DNA of 64,000 bases from Cryptomeria japonica (GCF_030272615.1 NC_081406.1:211394997-211458996); one strand, 5' to 3'; shown: positions 1-11,744, numbered from the stretch's first letter. The notes: a model not told the origin generated them from the sequence alone. Numbers and translations are program-made.

Positions 1-2
1 AA

Positions 3-2294
3 GTTCAATCAACATATCAATGTCAACAACCCCAACCAAACATTCAAAAACAAAGGTTGCAACACACACCAAGCCAAATTTTGAACATGTCAAACCAATT
101 TAATCAACATCTAGTTCGAAATCAAAACATGACATCAGACCAAAACCAAATTCTTTCCAAACAAGTTCAAATTCCAGGTCCAATCATGTCAAAACCTCAA
201 AAGAAAGGTGGCTTTATTGCAATGCTCTTAAGGAAATTACCAAGTGATTTTATTGAGGAAGATCAAGATAATACACTTATGTCTAGCAATGCCTCATCTC
301 CCCGCAAACAAATTGACTCTCCAGTGGCATCTATCCCTACACCTCTAGAAGTTTCACAAGAACCTTCTATATTGTCCTCATCAAACAATACACCCAAGGA
401 TGCAATTATCCAAGAGCTATCCATAATTAATTGCCATGATAATCCAATTCATGATTCACATCCTTGTCATGTTTCAGAAATACAAGACCCAATGCCACCA
501 TGCACTTTATTGCCATTACCTGTTTTAGAGGACCCCATTCAAAGTCCCTCTTCCTCATGTTCAAGCATTGATTCCTTGCTAGAATCCATCACAAATGTTC
601 AAAGTGCATTTCCTTCATGCCAAAACATTGATCCCTTGCCAAAATCCCCCATGCATATCCAAAGTCCAACCCCATGTCAAGAGGATAATTTAGAGCATGA
701 AGAAACATGTCTTAAAATAGATCAAGATCAAGATCTTGAAACCTTATCATCCCATCCAATTGTTGACCAGGACCCCATGTTCCCAGAAACTCATGATGAT
801 TCCCCTATTCTTGTCCATCCTATCCAAAGTCCTATTGACACTCCATTCCCCGAGCAAGATCAAGATATCCCAGTCCATCCAATCCCAAATGATCCCCTTC
901 CATTTCATGAAAAAAATGTCCTTTCAAATCCCATTGACATTCCATTTCCTAAGAAAGATCAAGATATCCCTTCCATCCTTTCCGATGATCCCATTGAAAG
1001 TCAAGAGAAGAGCACCTTTAAAGAGGATTCCAATGATCTTCCTCCTTGTCAAGATCAAATTATTCCTTTAAATCCTCCACAAGATCCTTTTGTTCCTCCA
1101 TCTCCTTGTCTTAATGCTCCATATACACTCCAAGATCACATTTCTTTTGATGATCCCATTATTTCTCCCATTCCATCTCTTGAAGAGCCTGTCATTGAAC
1201 CATGTCCACTACACAATCCTAGTCCCCTTCATGATCCTAATCCCCTTCATGATTCTAATGTGTCAGTGCAAGATGTTCATGAACCCTTGACATGCATAAT
1301 GGGTTCTTCCACTTTGGTGCAATCCGATCCACTTCAAGACCTCATTATTTCTCTCATGTCATATCCACCTCATAATGGACTCGCGTCTTCTTCCCAAAGA
1401 AAAGAGTATCCTACAAGTCAAGATATTCATAAAGGCAAAGGAGTAGACTTTCATGAGAAAGAACCCCTCCATATCAAAGAAGATCTTAAGGGTCATGTCT
1501 ACACAACGCACTCTCAAGACGTTGGTATCCCTCCATCAAAATCAAAACATACACCTTCCCCATCATACCTTCCATCCATATTAGGTCCTTATATCCCTTC
1601 GTCCTATATGCAAGGTCAGCAAAGGCACACATCCTTGAGTAAATTTCATCAATCCAAAAGAAGTCCACTTCATTCCTATACATCCATGCATTCCTTTCCC
1701 CCTCCAAGCAATTTGGATGCCAAGTATAAAAGTCATAAGTCTAGCAATCCACATGTATTCAAGGATCAACATGTCCAATATAATCGACATGTCAAAACAA
1801 AGAATAATATGATCTGTAAAGAAAAAGAAATATCCAAAAGGCCACAAAGGCCCAGTGAGCAAAATAAAGCAAAGTCAAAATATATATGGGTTCCTAAATC
1901 CCTTGTGCAAGCAATGCACTCCAAGGAATCACAGAAGCATGAAAAATCAAAAACCATGTGGATCCCTAAGCAGCTTCTTGAAGCACAAAAAGAAAAATCC
2001 AACTTGGCATCCAAAATTGCTATTCCTCCATCCAAACCTCTCAAATTTGTTCCTCCATCACCTCCTTCTTCCATTTTGGGCCCTTATGTCCACAAATACC
2101 AAGCTATTCCTCCATCAAAATCTCCATATCCAAAACCCACTCTTCCTCCATCAGTCCATCACCCCTCAAGGTGTGTGCCAATGTCGATCTTGCCTTCATT
2201 TCCATCCACTCAAGCCCAATTCTTCCAATACCCTATCCATTATCCAATGCATATTTTCCATCCTTTGATCCCTTTGATCCAATCCTTTGCATAA
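3..2294 (+). CDS. Pro/Gln/His-rich extra ORF of a Tat-like LTR retrotransposon, 5' end outside window
   Basis: The frame is open from the left edge (position 3) to a TAA at 2294, about 763 codons. The first in-window start-like codon is TTG, so the true start probably lies to the left. The protein is low in complexity, with many short repeats around Asp-Pro, His-Asp-Pro and Pro-Ser-Lys. Two internal duplications are clear: a basic WVPK/WIPK motif about 30 residues apart (near nt 1887 and 1960), and a Ser-Ile-Leu-Gly-Pro-Tyr motif near nt 1580 and 2075. I see no protease, reverse transcriptase or integrase motifs, signal peptide or membrane segment. It lies upstream of an antisense PMD gene, a polypurine tract and an LTR, which is where plant Ty3/gypsy Tat elements carry extra ORFs. 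The lack of stops over 2.3 kb suggests recent activity or selection. The function is unknown. Confidence 0.55.
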   Translation, partial: VQSTYQCQQPQPNIQKQRLQHTPSQILNMSNQFNQHLVRNQNMTSDQNQILSKQVQIPGPIMSKPQKKGGFIAMLLRKLPSDFIEEDQDNTLMSSNASSPRKQIDSPVASIPTPLEVSQEPSILSSSNNTPKDAIIQELSIINCHDNPIHDSHPCHVSEIQDPMPPCTLLPLPVLEDPIQSPSSSCSSIDSLLESITNVQSAFPSCQNIDPLPKSPMHIQSPTPCQEDNLEHEETCLKIDQDQDLETLSSHPIVDQDPMFPETHDDSPILVHPIQSPIDTPFPEQDQDIPVHPIPNDPLPFHEKNVLSNPIDIPFPKKDQDIPSILSDDPIESQEKSTFKEDSNDLPPCQDQIIPLNPPQDPFVPPSPCLNAPYTLQDHISFDDPIISPIPSLEEPVIEPCPLHNPSPLHDPNPLHDSNVSVQDVHEPLTCIMGSSTLVQSDPLQDLIISLMSYPPHNGLASSSQRKEYPTSQDIHKGKGVDFHEKEPLHIKEDLKGHVYTTHSQDVGIPPSKSKHTPSPSYLPSILGPYIPSSYMQGQQRHTSLSKFHQSKRSPLHSYTSMHSFPPPSNLDAKYKSHKSSNPHVFKDQHVQYNRHVKTKNNMICKEKEISKRPQRPSEQNKAKSKYIWVPKSLVQAMHSKESQKHEKSKTMWIPKQLLEAQKEKSNLASKIAIPPSKPLKFVPPSPPSSILGPYVHKYQAIPPSKSPYPKPTLPPSVHHPSRCVPMSILPSFPSTQAQFFQYPIHYPMHIFHPLIPLIQSFA

Positions 2295-2661
2295 ATCCTC
2301 GCCTTAGTTTCATCTCATTTTCCATGTCCTTATCCTACCAACGTCTTTGAGCATACTTTTAAGGTCATGATCCATTTTTTTCAAGGCTACTATCCAAACA
2401 AAAAGACGCTTGAGTCCTTCTTCCATCCCCTATCATGTGTCCATCTTCTATTGAAAAAGTCAAAATACGAAAAAAATTGAAAAAAAAAAAAGTGAAAAAA
2501 AAAAAAGACAAAAGAAAAAAGTAAAGCAAAAATAATTCGTCCACTGGTGAAAACCTGGCAAACAAGTGCCTTGGGCAAGTACCGTGATGAAAACCTGGCA
2601 AACAGGCGTCATGCGTAATCTATGAACTTCTTGCACATCACACTTGGGGGGAAGGTTTCCT

Positions 2662-2791
2662 CCTTCATATCCTATTGCCCTTCATTACCCTATCATACCC
2701 CTATCATTACCCTTCATATCCTATTGCCCTTCATTATCCTATCATACCATGTCATTACCCTTCATATCCTATTGTCCCTCCTGTCATTACC
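2662..2791. repeat. Tandem repeat, about 49 bp x 2.6
   Basis: Units begin CCTTCATATCCTATTG at 2662, about 2711 and about 2759. The first two are 49 and 48 bp and nearly identical; the third is truncated. The repeat sits inside the internal region of the Tat-like element. Confidence 0.8.
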
Positions 2792-3317
2792 TTTGATCTT
2801 GACAAGGCTAAAGATCATCATAAGCATCATGCATCTTGTTTGCAGCTTTCAGTCTATCATAGCTTTTGGTCATTTATTCATTTGCTTATTACAACCTTTC
2901 ATCCATATTCCCTATCTTATTGCAACTTTCTACCACTATCCCTTAGCCAACCCCGACCCTCAGTCCATGTCCCTTATCCATTCTTGGTCTTGCTTATCCT
3001 AACCATATCTTATCACTATCCATACACTCTTTTTCATTCCTTGATCTTGATTTGACATAAGGACGCAAAATTTTAACATGGATTCAAAAACCTCTTGACA
3101 TGTCCCTCATGCCATGTCACTACTTTACATTGTCATATCCAGTCTCTTGTCCCATCACGCAATAGCCCTTGAAAATTGCATCTGTATTGTCTCCATGATA
3201 AAAGGCCTTTGTCTTCCCTCTATCCACCATCATTTCAGCAAGCCTATTTATTCACCTATCATATTCCCTGCCTTGCTAGACACTGGGGGCAAAATCTTAA
3301 AAATCAAATAATGTTTG

Positions 3318-3500
3318 GAAAAAATTAACAAAAAAATTGAAAAATGTCCTGAAAAAAATCTCAAAAAAAAAATTGAAAAACGTCCTGAAATAATCCAAAA
3401 AAATTGAAAAATGTCCTGAAATAATCCAAAACAATTGAAAAATGTCCTGAAAAAAATCCTAAAAAGTCACATAAAGTCCTAAAAAAAAAATGAACACAAA
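3318..3500. repeat. A-rich tandem repeat built on AAAATGTCCTGAAA
   Basis: At least four copies of an ATTGAAAAATGTCCTGAAA-type unit occur at roughly 31-37 bp spacing, with variable A-runs between them. The same A-rich style appears at 2480-2530. No coding potential is seen. Confidence 0.7.
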
Positions 3501-4601
3501 AAAATTGTAACAATTTGAAAAGCAAAAACAAAAAAATTCAATAATCCCTTTGTGCATAAGACAAATCACTGAGTATACATCCAACGACACGCAATCGCAC
3601 ACTGCGCTTTAATGAAATCATGCATTAACAGATGAACTTTTTCAATCAAACTAGACATTCAAACTGATCAAAATTGTATTATCACTCGACCGTCACCATC
3701 AATATCATTTGTCCTTGTCTCTACTATCATGGGTCTTATACAGGGTGTGGTATACTCGAAACCAAACTGTGTCCTGTCTTAGACGGGGTACCACATGTCC
3801 TGAAACCAGACATCATGATCGTCCTATCAGCACTTTCAACTTTTGACAATGAAGATCAAGATGTTTGTTTGATTTGTTGGAATTTGTGCATCTTATCTTT
3901 TTATTGGTTTATCTTTGGCTTCGATCATGTTCCTCTGTTGCTCGATGATGTCACTGAGTGATTTAGAGTGACCGGGATGGTTCATGATCCTTTTCTTTTT
4001 TGATTGTGATTGTTGCTTGTCTATGATGTGTCTGTCTTTCGCAAAAAGGGTTGCATTTCAGCTCTGGCCTTCAATGCCATGATGCTACGCATCCATTTTG
4101 CTACATTAAAATAAAGGTTCTCACCTACAAAGTGCATTACTGAAAGCAAGTTTTTCTTCATCTCTAACTATTCTCTATTTCATTTTCTTCTTACTAACAT
4201 TTCTTCCGTCCGATCGGATAGTCAGTTTGGTCTAGTGCTCCGATTTCCAACCATACATACTGCATCCTGCATCCATTTGGTTAGTACATTTGCATTACAT
4301 CTAGCATCATATCAAGCATTTTATCCATTTCATACTATCAATGCATCAAAAGCGCATAAACAAAAATATATCCATACATATTCCACAAAGGTACATAAAC
4401 AGTGCATAAGTCATCCATACATGGAAAATCACATAAATCATTTGCATCTCATCATATTGATGCATATCATATCATCTGCCACAATAAATATCGGAGTACA
4501 AAATCGGACTGTCTGTCCTAAGTATGGCCTGCAGGCTAACTACAAAAATGTTAAACTACATAATGTCTACTATCTGTCGTAAGGAGCACGTGCCTCTGTC
4601 A

Positions 4602-6427
4602 CTGGGTGCTCCCTCTGTCCTCCTCATCCCTGCCATGTCTCGCGGATGATGTCCCTCCTGGTCCTGGTTGTGTTGGTCTCATAGGTCCACTCACCCCCAT
4701 GCTACTCAACGACCTCCGAGAGCGTGCCCTACTCTCTGTCCTTGATCGTGCCCGATATGAAGGTGCTCTTTGCTCTAGTGGAACTGCACTCTCATATAGT
4801 GTCCTCCAATGGCGTATCTCCTCTCTGGTCTCTACAAGCATCTATCCTAGCTCCTGTACACTAGCATCCCGAATCGACCCAATATACTCAGTGACTCTCT
4901 GTTCCTCTCGCTGTGCCTGAGCAATCGCTGCATCTTGAGCCACTGTGAGTCTGGCTATCTCCGTTCTGAACTGATCCTGCTGTCTCTCTATGTCGCAATG
5001 TGATCCTGCTAGCTCGCTATGGTAGCCCTGCACATCTCCATCTCCTCTATCCTAGCTGTCTCCGGCTCTATGGGTATATCCTACCATGCCTCCTGCTCGT
5101 CATCCCCATCCCCATCTTCGTCATCATCATCCTCATCCTCATCTCTGTCCTCGTCATCCCTACCCTCATCCTCGTCTCTGTCCTCATCATCACTGTCCTC
5201 CTCCTCATCCTCCTCATCTCCCTCCTCCTCTCCTATGAGTGGGAAGTCTTCCTGTCGCCTCGGCACTGGAATATCCGGATCTGTCAATGGCACTAGCCGC
5301 CGTCATGCAAACCATCTATCATACTCATCTGTCGTCCCAGCGTCCACCACATCTGACCTCCAATCCCACTGTCTCGGTTGTAGCTGTGCAAAGTCGGCAT
5401 AGGCTATGTGTGGCTGAATCATACTCCCCCACTGACTCATCTTTCTATGAGATCGGGCAAAGTGTGCAGTTCTCCTAGGTACATCCTACCTCTCTCCAAA
5501 CTGTCATCTCACTCTCTCTGGCAGGTACAACTCAATCACTCTCTAGTGGTTCACTGGTCGCCCAATCAAGTACCTCTCCTGTATGCAATACGGTAGCTCC
5601 TCACTATCATCTGACCATCCCGAACAATCACGATATGGCCTCCATATGAACTCTCTCAGTCTGTCTAGCTCATGTTGCCAGTATAGTATGTATCCAAAAG
5701 GACCCTATCTCAGTGCTCCCCCATAGCAGTACACATATGGTCAGTGTGGTACTACCTGTCTAGCTGTAATCGGTCGACATATTGCTATGTGCTCAAATGC
5801 CCATACCTGTAGCAATGTGACTCCACAGCTCAATGTCTGAACTCCCTGATATGCTATCTGATGCAGCTGAAAATATAGCATAGCCAGTACACATGGTCCC
5901 CATGCGTACACTATCCCCTCTGTCGCCATCCACTCTAGCACTCTTCCCCATCCCATAGGGAATCCATGTCCTCATCTGTCTCCTGCTAGTAGACATGCTA
6001 TCACCACTGCTATCACCACGTATCGCCGATCATACTCTGCCGCCATGCTCTCCCAGCCAATCTCCCTCTCGACGATATCCAGATCATCTGCGTCACACTC
6101 AAACAATCTGCACAATGCATCTCTCCCTGTCACTAGGTCATACTCTATCATCTCTCCATGAATTAGAATGCGAAGGATACGCCATACATCCTCCAGTGTC
6201 ACCGTCGCCTCTCCAGTCACCAGATGGAAGGACGAAGTCTCTGAATGCCATCGCTCTGCCAATGCGGTAAGCAGTCTTGTGTTTGCCCTAATCTCGGGCA
6301 TGAACGTGACATAGTATATCCCAAGTCCTGCTAAGGTATCTCTCTTTTTGCTCCTGAGTCTATGTCGTAGCATGAAGCAGTCCGGTCGGTTCTCCCGTGT
6401 GATCAACGGATACTGTCGACTCTGCAT
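4602..6427 (-). pseudogene. Antisense plant mobile domain (PMD) gene carried by the retrotransposon, broken
   Basis: Read on the minus strand from ATG at 6427. The N-terminal part (to about 5740) matches the plant mobile domain of MAIN/MAIL1-like proteins and related transposon ORFs: an AERWHSETSSFHL stretch, then TLEDVWRILRIL, then a WGPCVLAMLY helix and a LLQVWAFEHI stretch. It continues in the same frame past several stops (after about 5972, near 5740 and 5707) through a WRPYRDCSGW-type segment and the LPERVRWQFGER stretch typical of the domain end. A strongly acidic Glu/Asp tract follows (5081-5235), then one frameshift (about 5035-5080), a coiled-coil-like segment (4842-5033) and a basic Arg/Ser-rich tail ending at 4602. 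The gene is antisense to the element and sits just before its 3' LTR. The PMD call is strong. Lost function is inferred from the stops and the frameshift. Confidence 0.8.
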
Positions 6428-7217
6428 CACAATTGGGGCATATTTTGTCAGTTTTAGGGTTTGCTCCTATGGGTTGCATTTCCTCATTTTCATGTCTAAT
6501 CAGGGTGTTTTTCATCTAATCTGACCTATCCTACCCTTGTCCCCTTTTTCCAGATCATTTGCATGTCATTTTGACCAAAATTAGGCTTTGCATTGCACAA
6601 TTGCGCCTATGTTAGGTAACCTGCACCTGTGTCAGGTAACCTGCGCTTGTGTCTCCCTACACAAGCGCAAAAGACCCCACACAAGCTCAGGATTTGCCCT
6701 ACACAAGCGCAGGAGTCCTCTTCTGCATCCCCTGTGGGCCCTGCAATGTCCTGCATGCAATTAAAATTCATGAAATTGAAAACATGGGTATTTGAGATCC
6801 ATACCGCTGCTCCTGCATCATCCGGTCGTCTGAATGTGCGTACACATTCACCGAGGTGATCCGCCATTGGAATGTTTGCCATCTATTTGCAAGTGTCCTT
6901 GTCCAGAGCAACAAATCCTTCTCTTTGTCTAGTGCAAATGAGCAAATTGTCACTCTCTTGGTCTCATTTATAGATCTTTGTCAGTGCATAGATGGACGTG
7001 CACCCTCTCCATCTTATGTTGGTCGTGGTCTTTTGCATCTTCAATTGCTTGTCCTTCATGCATTTTCTCTCCAATTGTCAGTCCATTCGATCCTATCATT
7101 CTTATCGATCAATTGGCCTCTTTTCTGCATGTTTCCGGCCAATTCCTCGAGGGGGCATGCATTAGTCATTGTCTGGGGCATTTTCATTATTGTTCTTTGA
7201 AACAATGCTTACAATCA
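6428..7217. other. Region between the PMD gene start and the polypurine tract
   Basis: I see no gene. It would contain the promoter of the antisense PMD gene. It holds a perfect short hairpin and repeated ACACAAGCGC words (6642-6710). Confidence 0.45.
6642..6669. repeat. Perfect 11-bp inverted repeat with 6-nt loop
   Basis: TGCGCTTGTGT (6642-6652), loop CTCCCT, ACACAAGCGCA (6659-6669). The right-arm word recurs as ACACAAGCTCA near 6678 and ACACAAGCGCA near 6700. It lies about 215 bp upstream of the antisense PMD start. Confidence 0.85.
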
Positions 7218-7231
7218 CATTGTCTCAAAGA
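7218..7231 (+). promoter_or_regulatory. Polypurine tract of the Tat-like element
   Basis: AAAGAGGGGCAAAA directly precedes TGTAGACACG, the expected layout of plus-strand primer followed by 3' LTR. Confidence 0.75.
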
Positions 7232-8817
7232 GGGGCAAAATGTAGACACGTAAAAATGGTCAATGCTTGCGGAGTCATACTTTAACATTTGTGCATTGCC
7301 TCGTTTTAGGTTTTTGCATCGCATTAACATTTCTCCTATGATACACACTTGGTTTTTATCATTTGCGAACATCGAGTCATTCTTCTACATTCTTCCTTTA
7401 TCTCGCTCTCGAATTTGGTCTTGTCGACAATAATCTCCAGTCATGATTTTAATCAATCTTATCCTATTGCATCAATGTGCATGCTTATTTGTCATCATTT
7501 TGGACATCGTCAATCCTAATTAGGGTTTTTTCCTCCTGTCAATCTTGCGATCGATTTGTCATCGATCGTTGTCCTCTTATCAATCTTGTCGATTTATTAT
7601 CAATCCTTCAATCTTGTCGATTAATGATCGATTTGTCATCGGTCGTTGTCATGTTCAATCTTGTCATTTTGCGATTGATTTGTCATCAATCGTGGTCATT
7701 TTCAATCCTGTCGTCTTGCAATCTATTTTGTCATCAATCCTTGTCCTCTTGTCAATCTTGTCATTTCGTGATCGATTTGTCATCGATCGTCGTCTTTCTC
7801 AATTGTGTCAATTTGGATCAATTTGTCATTGTTCCTCGTCAATTGGCGCATTTTATCAATTAAATCATTTATCACATTGGTCATTTATCAATCCAAAATT
7901 AAATCATGATCGAGTCAATTATCTTTCAAGACCTAATTGTCATTCTTGCATTGCTAATTCATCTTCTAGGGTTTTGTGATTTCATCATTTAACCTGGTTT
8001 GTCATTTCCTCCTCTAGGATTAATAATTTATTTATTTTATCCTAAGTCTTCTTGTCACAATTAAATGTTCATTTAATTGGCTAATTATTCCTCTCTTTGT
8101 GAATTAATTAATAAATGAAAAATTATTAATTAATTCACTTAATTTCCTAATTTTCATCAATTTCATCTTTTTCTAATTTCTTAATTCCTCTTTTTCTATT
8201 TTTCCATTTTCTAAATTCCTAATTTCAATTTCCTCCTATTTCTCTCCTAAATTCATGGAAATGACATGTCAATTTGTCATAAATTTGTCATAGTTGACAA
8301 TCAATCAATTTTGACATAGAAGTTGTCATAATTTGTCATAAATTATCAATCAACAAATTTTGCATAGAAAGTGCATAATTTGTCATAATTTGTCATAATT
8401 TATTTGCAATTTCCATTTGAATTGCATCATGCTAATCTTGTCATCTCTCCAATTTGTCTATAAATTGGATGAATTTCTTCAATCAAACCCCTTAATTAAT
8501 AATTGGTAATCAGACTATCGAATTTACACTTCTAGTACTCTTGATCAAAAATCTTGTCTACTTGCTTTCAATTGTGTGTATGCACTTGTAGGTGAGATCC
8601 ACAACCAAACCATTTGGAGAGGAAAGAAGAACAATGGAGCCGCATGAAGGAGCATTCAGATCTACATTTGGTTTGCATAATATTTAGTTTTGAATGTTTC
8701 ATTTTCATGTCTCTATTGAGTGTTGTTTAGGATAGATCATTGCAATTGTGCTTTCGTGATTGAGCTATTGATTAGTATATTTTTATCTTGTTTGTGATGA
8801 TTTCCTATTTCCTAACA
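7232..8817 (+). mobile_element. 3' LTR of the Tat-like Ty3/gypsy element
   Basis: The start is well supported by the polypurine tract and a TGTAGACAC terminus typical of this lineage. The LTR contains degenerate repeats (7538-7850), AT-rich palindromic stretches around 8090-8130 and many TTTGTCATAA-like words. The right end is uncertain. The CCTAACA at 8811-8817 is my best candidate, because the 5' LTR and the matching target-site duplication lie outside the window. Confidence 0.6.
7538..7850. repeat. Degenerate tandem repeat, about 47-55 bp x 6, inside the LTR
   Basis: Repeated units of the form CAATCTTGTCATTTTGCGAT followed by GATTTGTCATCGATCGTTGTC occur back to back with substitutions. 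Short ORFs through this region are artefacts of the repeat. Confidence 0.75.
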
Positions 8818-9199
8818 TACAATTACTTTTCCCTCTCTTTGAATTCACTACACACATTGTATGCAACCAATTGAACGAGGTATATTTATATCACTAGCAT
8901 TCTTATGTTGAGACTTCTTAAAGTGTATTATGCTAGACAAAGGCTCATCATCATACTTTAGGTGAATCCCACTCACACTACATAATCATGCCTATAGTGT
9001 CATACCACATTACTATCATTGCACTTGATTAAGTTTAACAATATTACCTTTTATTGAGGTACATTTCTTAATCCTTTTCTTTTCTATACTTTCTCATTTT
9101 TCATGGACAATAAAATAAAAAAATGTTGACCAAGGAGAACTTGACCCTTACAATTTGACAACTTTTATCTACTTAGGTATTTCAAAAACACTGGCATTT
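8818..9199. other. Flank between the LTR and the LINE remnant
   Basis: AT-rich sequence. No gene or repeat recognised. It may include the true end of the preceding LTR. Confidence 0.4.
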
Positions 9200-11350
9200 G
9201 CAACATTGCATACTACAAAAGGATAAAGGGAGCTTGGTAATCATTGATCCTTTCACACAAGGAATTTGTCCTACAACTAAATGGACAATTAGAGCTTTCA
9301 AGAGAGATTCCCCCTAGAAAAATTTGGTTAAATATCGAATTTAGTGTTCTTCTACTAGTTATCCTTGGGATGTTGTTAATTGGAAAGACAAGTTGCTTAT
9401 CTCTATTTTTCAAAACTTATGGATCTACACCCTTCAATTTTGTTTGGAAATCTTGGCTAATCACCTCAAAAAATCTCAAAACATCTTATTTGGTTTGATC
9501 AATCTCTTAGCCATGGCTTAAGCTTGCCTTACTCTTCTATTTGGTGGAACTGGTTGGTTCAACAAAATGGCAGCCCATTAGGCACTATTAATAGACTCAA
9601 AAGTAAGTGCCTTTTTAAAAAAGGATTCAATTTTTTTGAGACTTATGAGACCTCTCCACATTCCAATTGAAATCATGGCCTCTTCTTAAAACATAGTTCC
9701 ACCTCTCACCATTTGAAAAATAACTAATTCTTGAAACACAATATTTAGTTACCCCTGAACTTTGTTTACTATTAACCATAGATTGCCATGCTAATTTATT
9801 GAATGATTGGAGATGGCCTAATACTCACAACATCTATTTTTTCCCCTTAAATCCATCTATAAACACCTCCTTCCCCAATCACCATCTCTCCTCTTCTCGA
9901 TGAGAAGTGGAATTGTGCCTTTGTTAGATCCAAGTGGAACAAACTCAACTTTCAAATCTAGGAGTCCAAAGAGGATGCCCAGTCTTAGCTCGTTTCTTGG
10001 AAATTCCTTCATATTAAGCTTCTCATTGATAACCAGCTTAATTTTCTTTCTCCACTACCCACTTGTCCCTTTTGTGTTAAGATGGAGACTATCTAACATG
10101 CCTTTTGGCTTTGCATTCATGGTCGTAAAATATGGAACACTTTTTTCCTCTTTACCTGTACACTATTCCCTTGAGCATGGTCTTGGAAGGTTTCTCTATT
10201 GGGTGCTTCACAATCTCTTGATACTCTCCCCCATACTTGCAGGCATGTGATAATGAAGCTAATGTGGAAGTTGCATTTTCTTACTATATTCTCCAATGAT
10301 TTCATCCCTCTCCATATTGAAATTCAAATGATTTGTGCCAATTTTTTATCCAAATTGAAAATATGCCAACATGATTCTACACCTCTCTGGACGAGACAAA
10401 AAAACCTTCTTCAATAGTTGTATGAGATCGATAAACAACCAAGCTCGGATACATTATGATGGTTTCTCAAACTCATATCTCCACTCTCTCCTCTTCTTAA
10501 TGGCTTCATGGAAGACTAGATCTCTAGAAAATACAAATGGCCTATGCCAGTTACTCTCTTCATCCATTGAATTTGTTAACAACACTCTATTACTAATTGG
10601 CATAGAGGCTTGAATATCTCATAAAAAGATAATTAGGACTCAGGCTCAATTTGATAGCATGACAACAAGAACCTGATTTTTAGGTATGCTATATGAATTA
10701 TACCCAAGGGCCTATTCTAAGTAGGCCTGAAATGAAAATCATAGTCCTAATGGTTTTTGCAAGCATTTCTTTAAGTACTAAAAATCAAGCAAGCTTGAAG
10801 CAACAAGTGGTTCTTCCTCGAGTCTATTATCTTCAAGGTTATTTAGTAACATTTCTAAGTATCTTCAAGTTGGACCTCCAGTTTACTTTGTTGTGAAGAA
10901 ATACAATTGCAGTTTGGAATTATATGATACAAAATTGATGTATTCATTGGTGTTGTTTCTTTTATGGTATGCTCCTGGACATGGTGGACATGGACTTTCA
11001 TTAAATTGGGTTTTTTTTATGCCATATCTTTTCAATTAGATGGTTGACTTCAAAGATCAAACATTCTATGTTTCATTATGTAATGCATTGGAAAATAGAA
11101 GCCATAATAGTTTTAGAATAGTTGGGTTATGTGTTGAATGCAACAAAGATTGTTATGTCTTGTATTTATGAGTGCGTTGCTAAAAAAAATGCCTTGTGGT
11201 TTCTATAGCTACAACCACTATGTGCCTTCTTTGAATAGCCCCTTTTTGTGTTTGTAGAGGAGAACTTCTCCTTTGTTAATGTGGTTATTCTTTTTCTATT
11301 GGTCTTGTAAGTGATACTTTGTAATTTTTTATGCTTCTTCCAATTAAAAA
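9200..11350 (+). pseudogene. LINE (non-LTR retrotransposon) 3' half, decayed
   Basis: Forward translation with frame changes gives the C-terminal region of a plant L1-type LINE ORF2. A TKWTIRAFKRDSP stretch (about 9273) is followed by Trp-rich segments near 9500-9560. At 10061-10137 there is a zinc-binding reverse-transcriptase tail (zf-RVT type): CPFCVKMETI, then after one stop HAFWLCIHGRKIWN. Several stops and frameshifts break it. No catalytic reverse-transcriptase or endonuclease core is visible, so this is a 5'-truncated or eroded copy. The sequence to about 11350 has no ORF and ends in an A-rich CCAATTAAAAAAG, which could be the 3' UTR and tail. The family is confident; the exact limits are not. 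Confidence 0.6.
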
Positions 11351-11744
11351 AGACCTAGCATAAACTCCCAATAGATTGAATGTGCACCTTAGTGATCCAT
11401 ACCATGTCAATTCAAATTGATCGTAAACATCTCAAAATCAACCTACAAAGAATTCTAGATCCATTAGAAATTCAAAATAACGAACATATCGACAACATTA
11501 ATTCTTAAAACATTGACAAATCAATTCTTCATCATAATCTTTGAAACTAAATATTCCTCCATTTATATTTAATATTAATAGAAATATTTGAATTTACTAA
11601 TTGCCAACTCAAATTAATTTATCTATTATTTATTATTTATATAAATTTAATCAACTTAAATCAATCAAACCAATCAAGTGAAGTATTTTCACTTGAAAAA
11701 CAAATATCTACATGCATGGGTGCACTTTGTATTTTTTTGCTATT

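Larger units (their letters stand above)
2295..4601. other. Retrotransposon spacer between the sense ORF and the antisense PMD gene
   Basis: I see no convincing gene. The stretch holds A-rich tracts (2480-2530), two copies of a GATGAAAACCTGGCAAAC block (about 2545-2565 and 2586-2605), a G-rich tract near 2645, a 49-bp tandem repeat and an A-rich tandem repeat (both listed separately). The short ORFs here are of repeat composition and have no recognisable domains. Confidence 0.5.

Noticed and set aside
4606..6270. Plus-strand ORFs at 4606-4920, 5000-5596 and 5995-6270, including a Ser-rich one
   Set aside because: They are complements of the PMD gene. The Ser-rich run is the reverse of its acidic Glu/Asp tract.
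7477..7979. Two overlapping plus-strand ORFs of 128 and 144 codons
   Set aside because: They lie inside an LTR and follow its degenerate tandem repeat; composition is repeat-driven.
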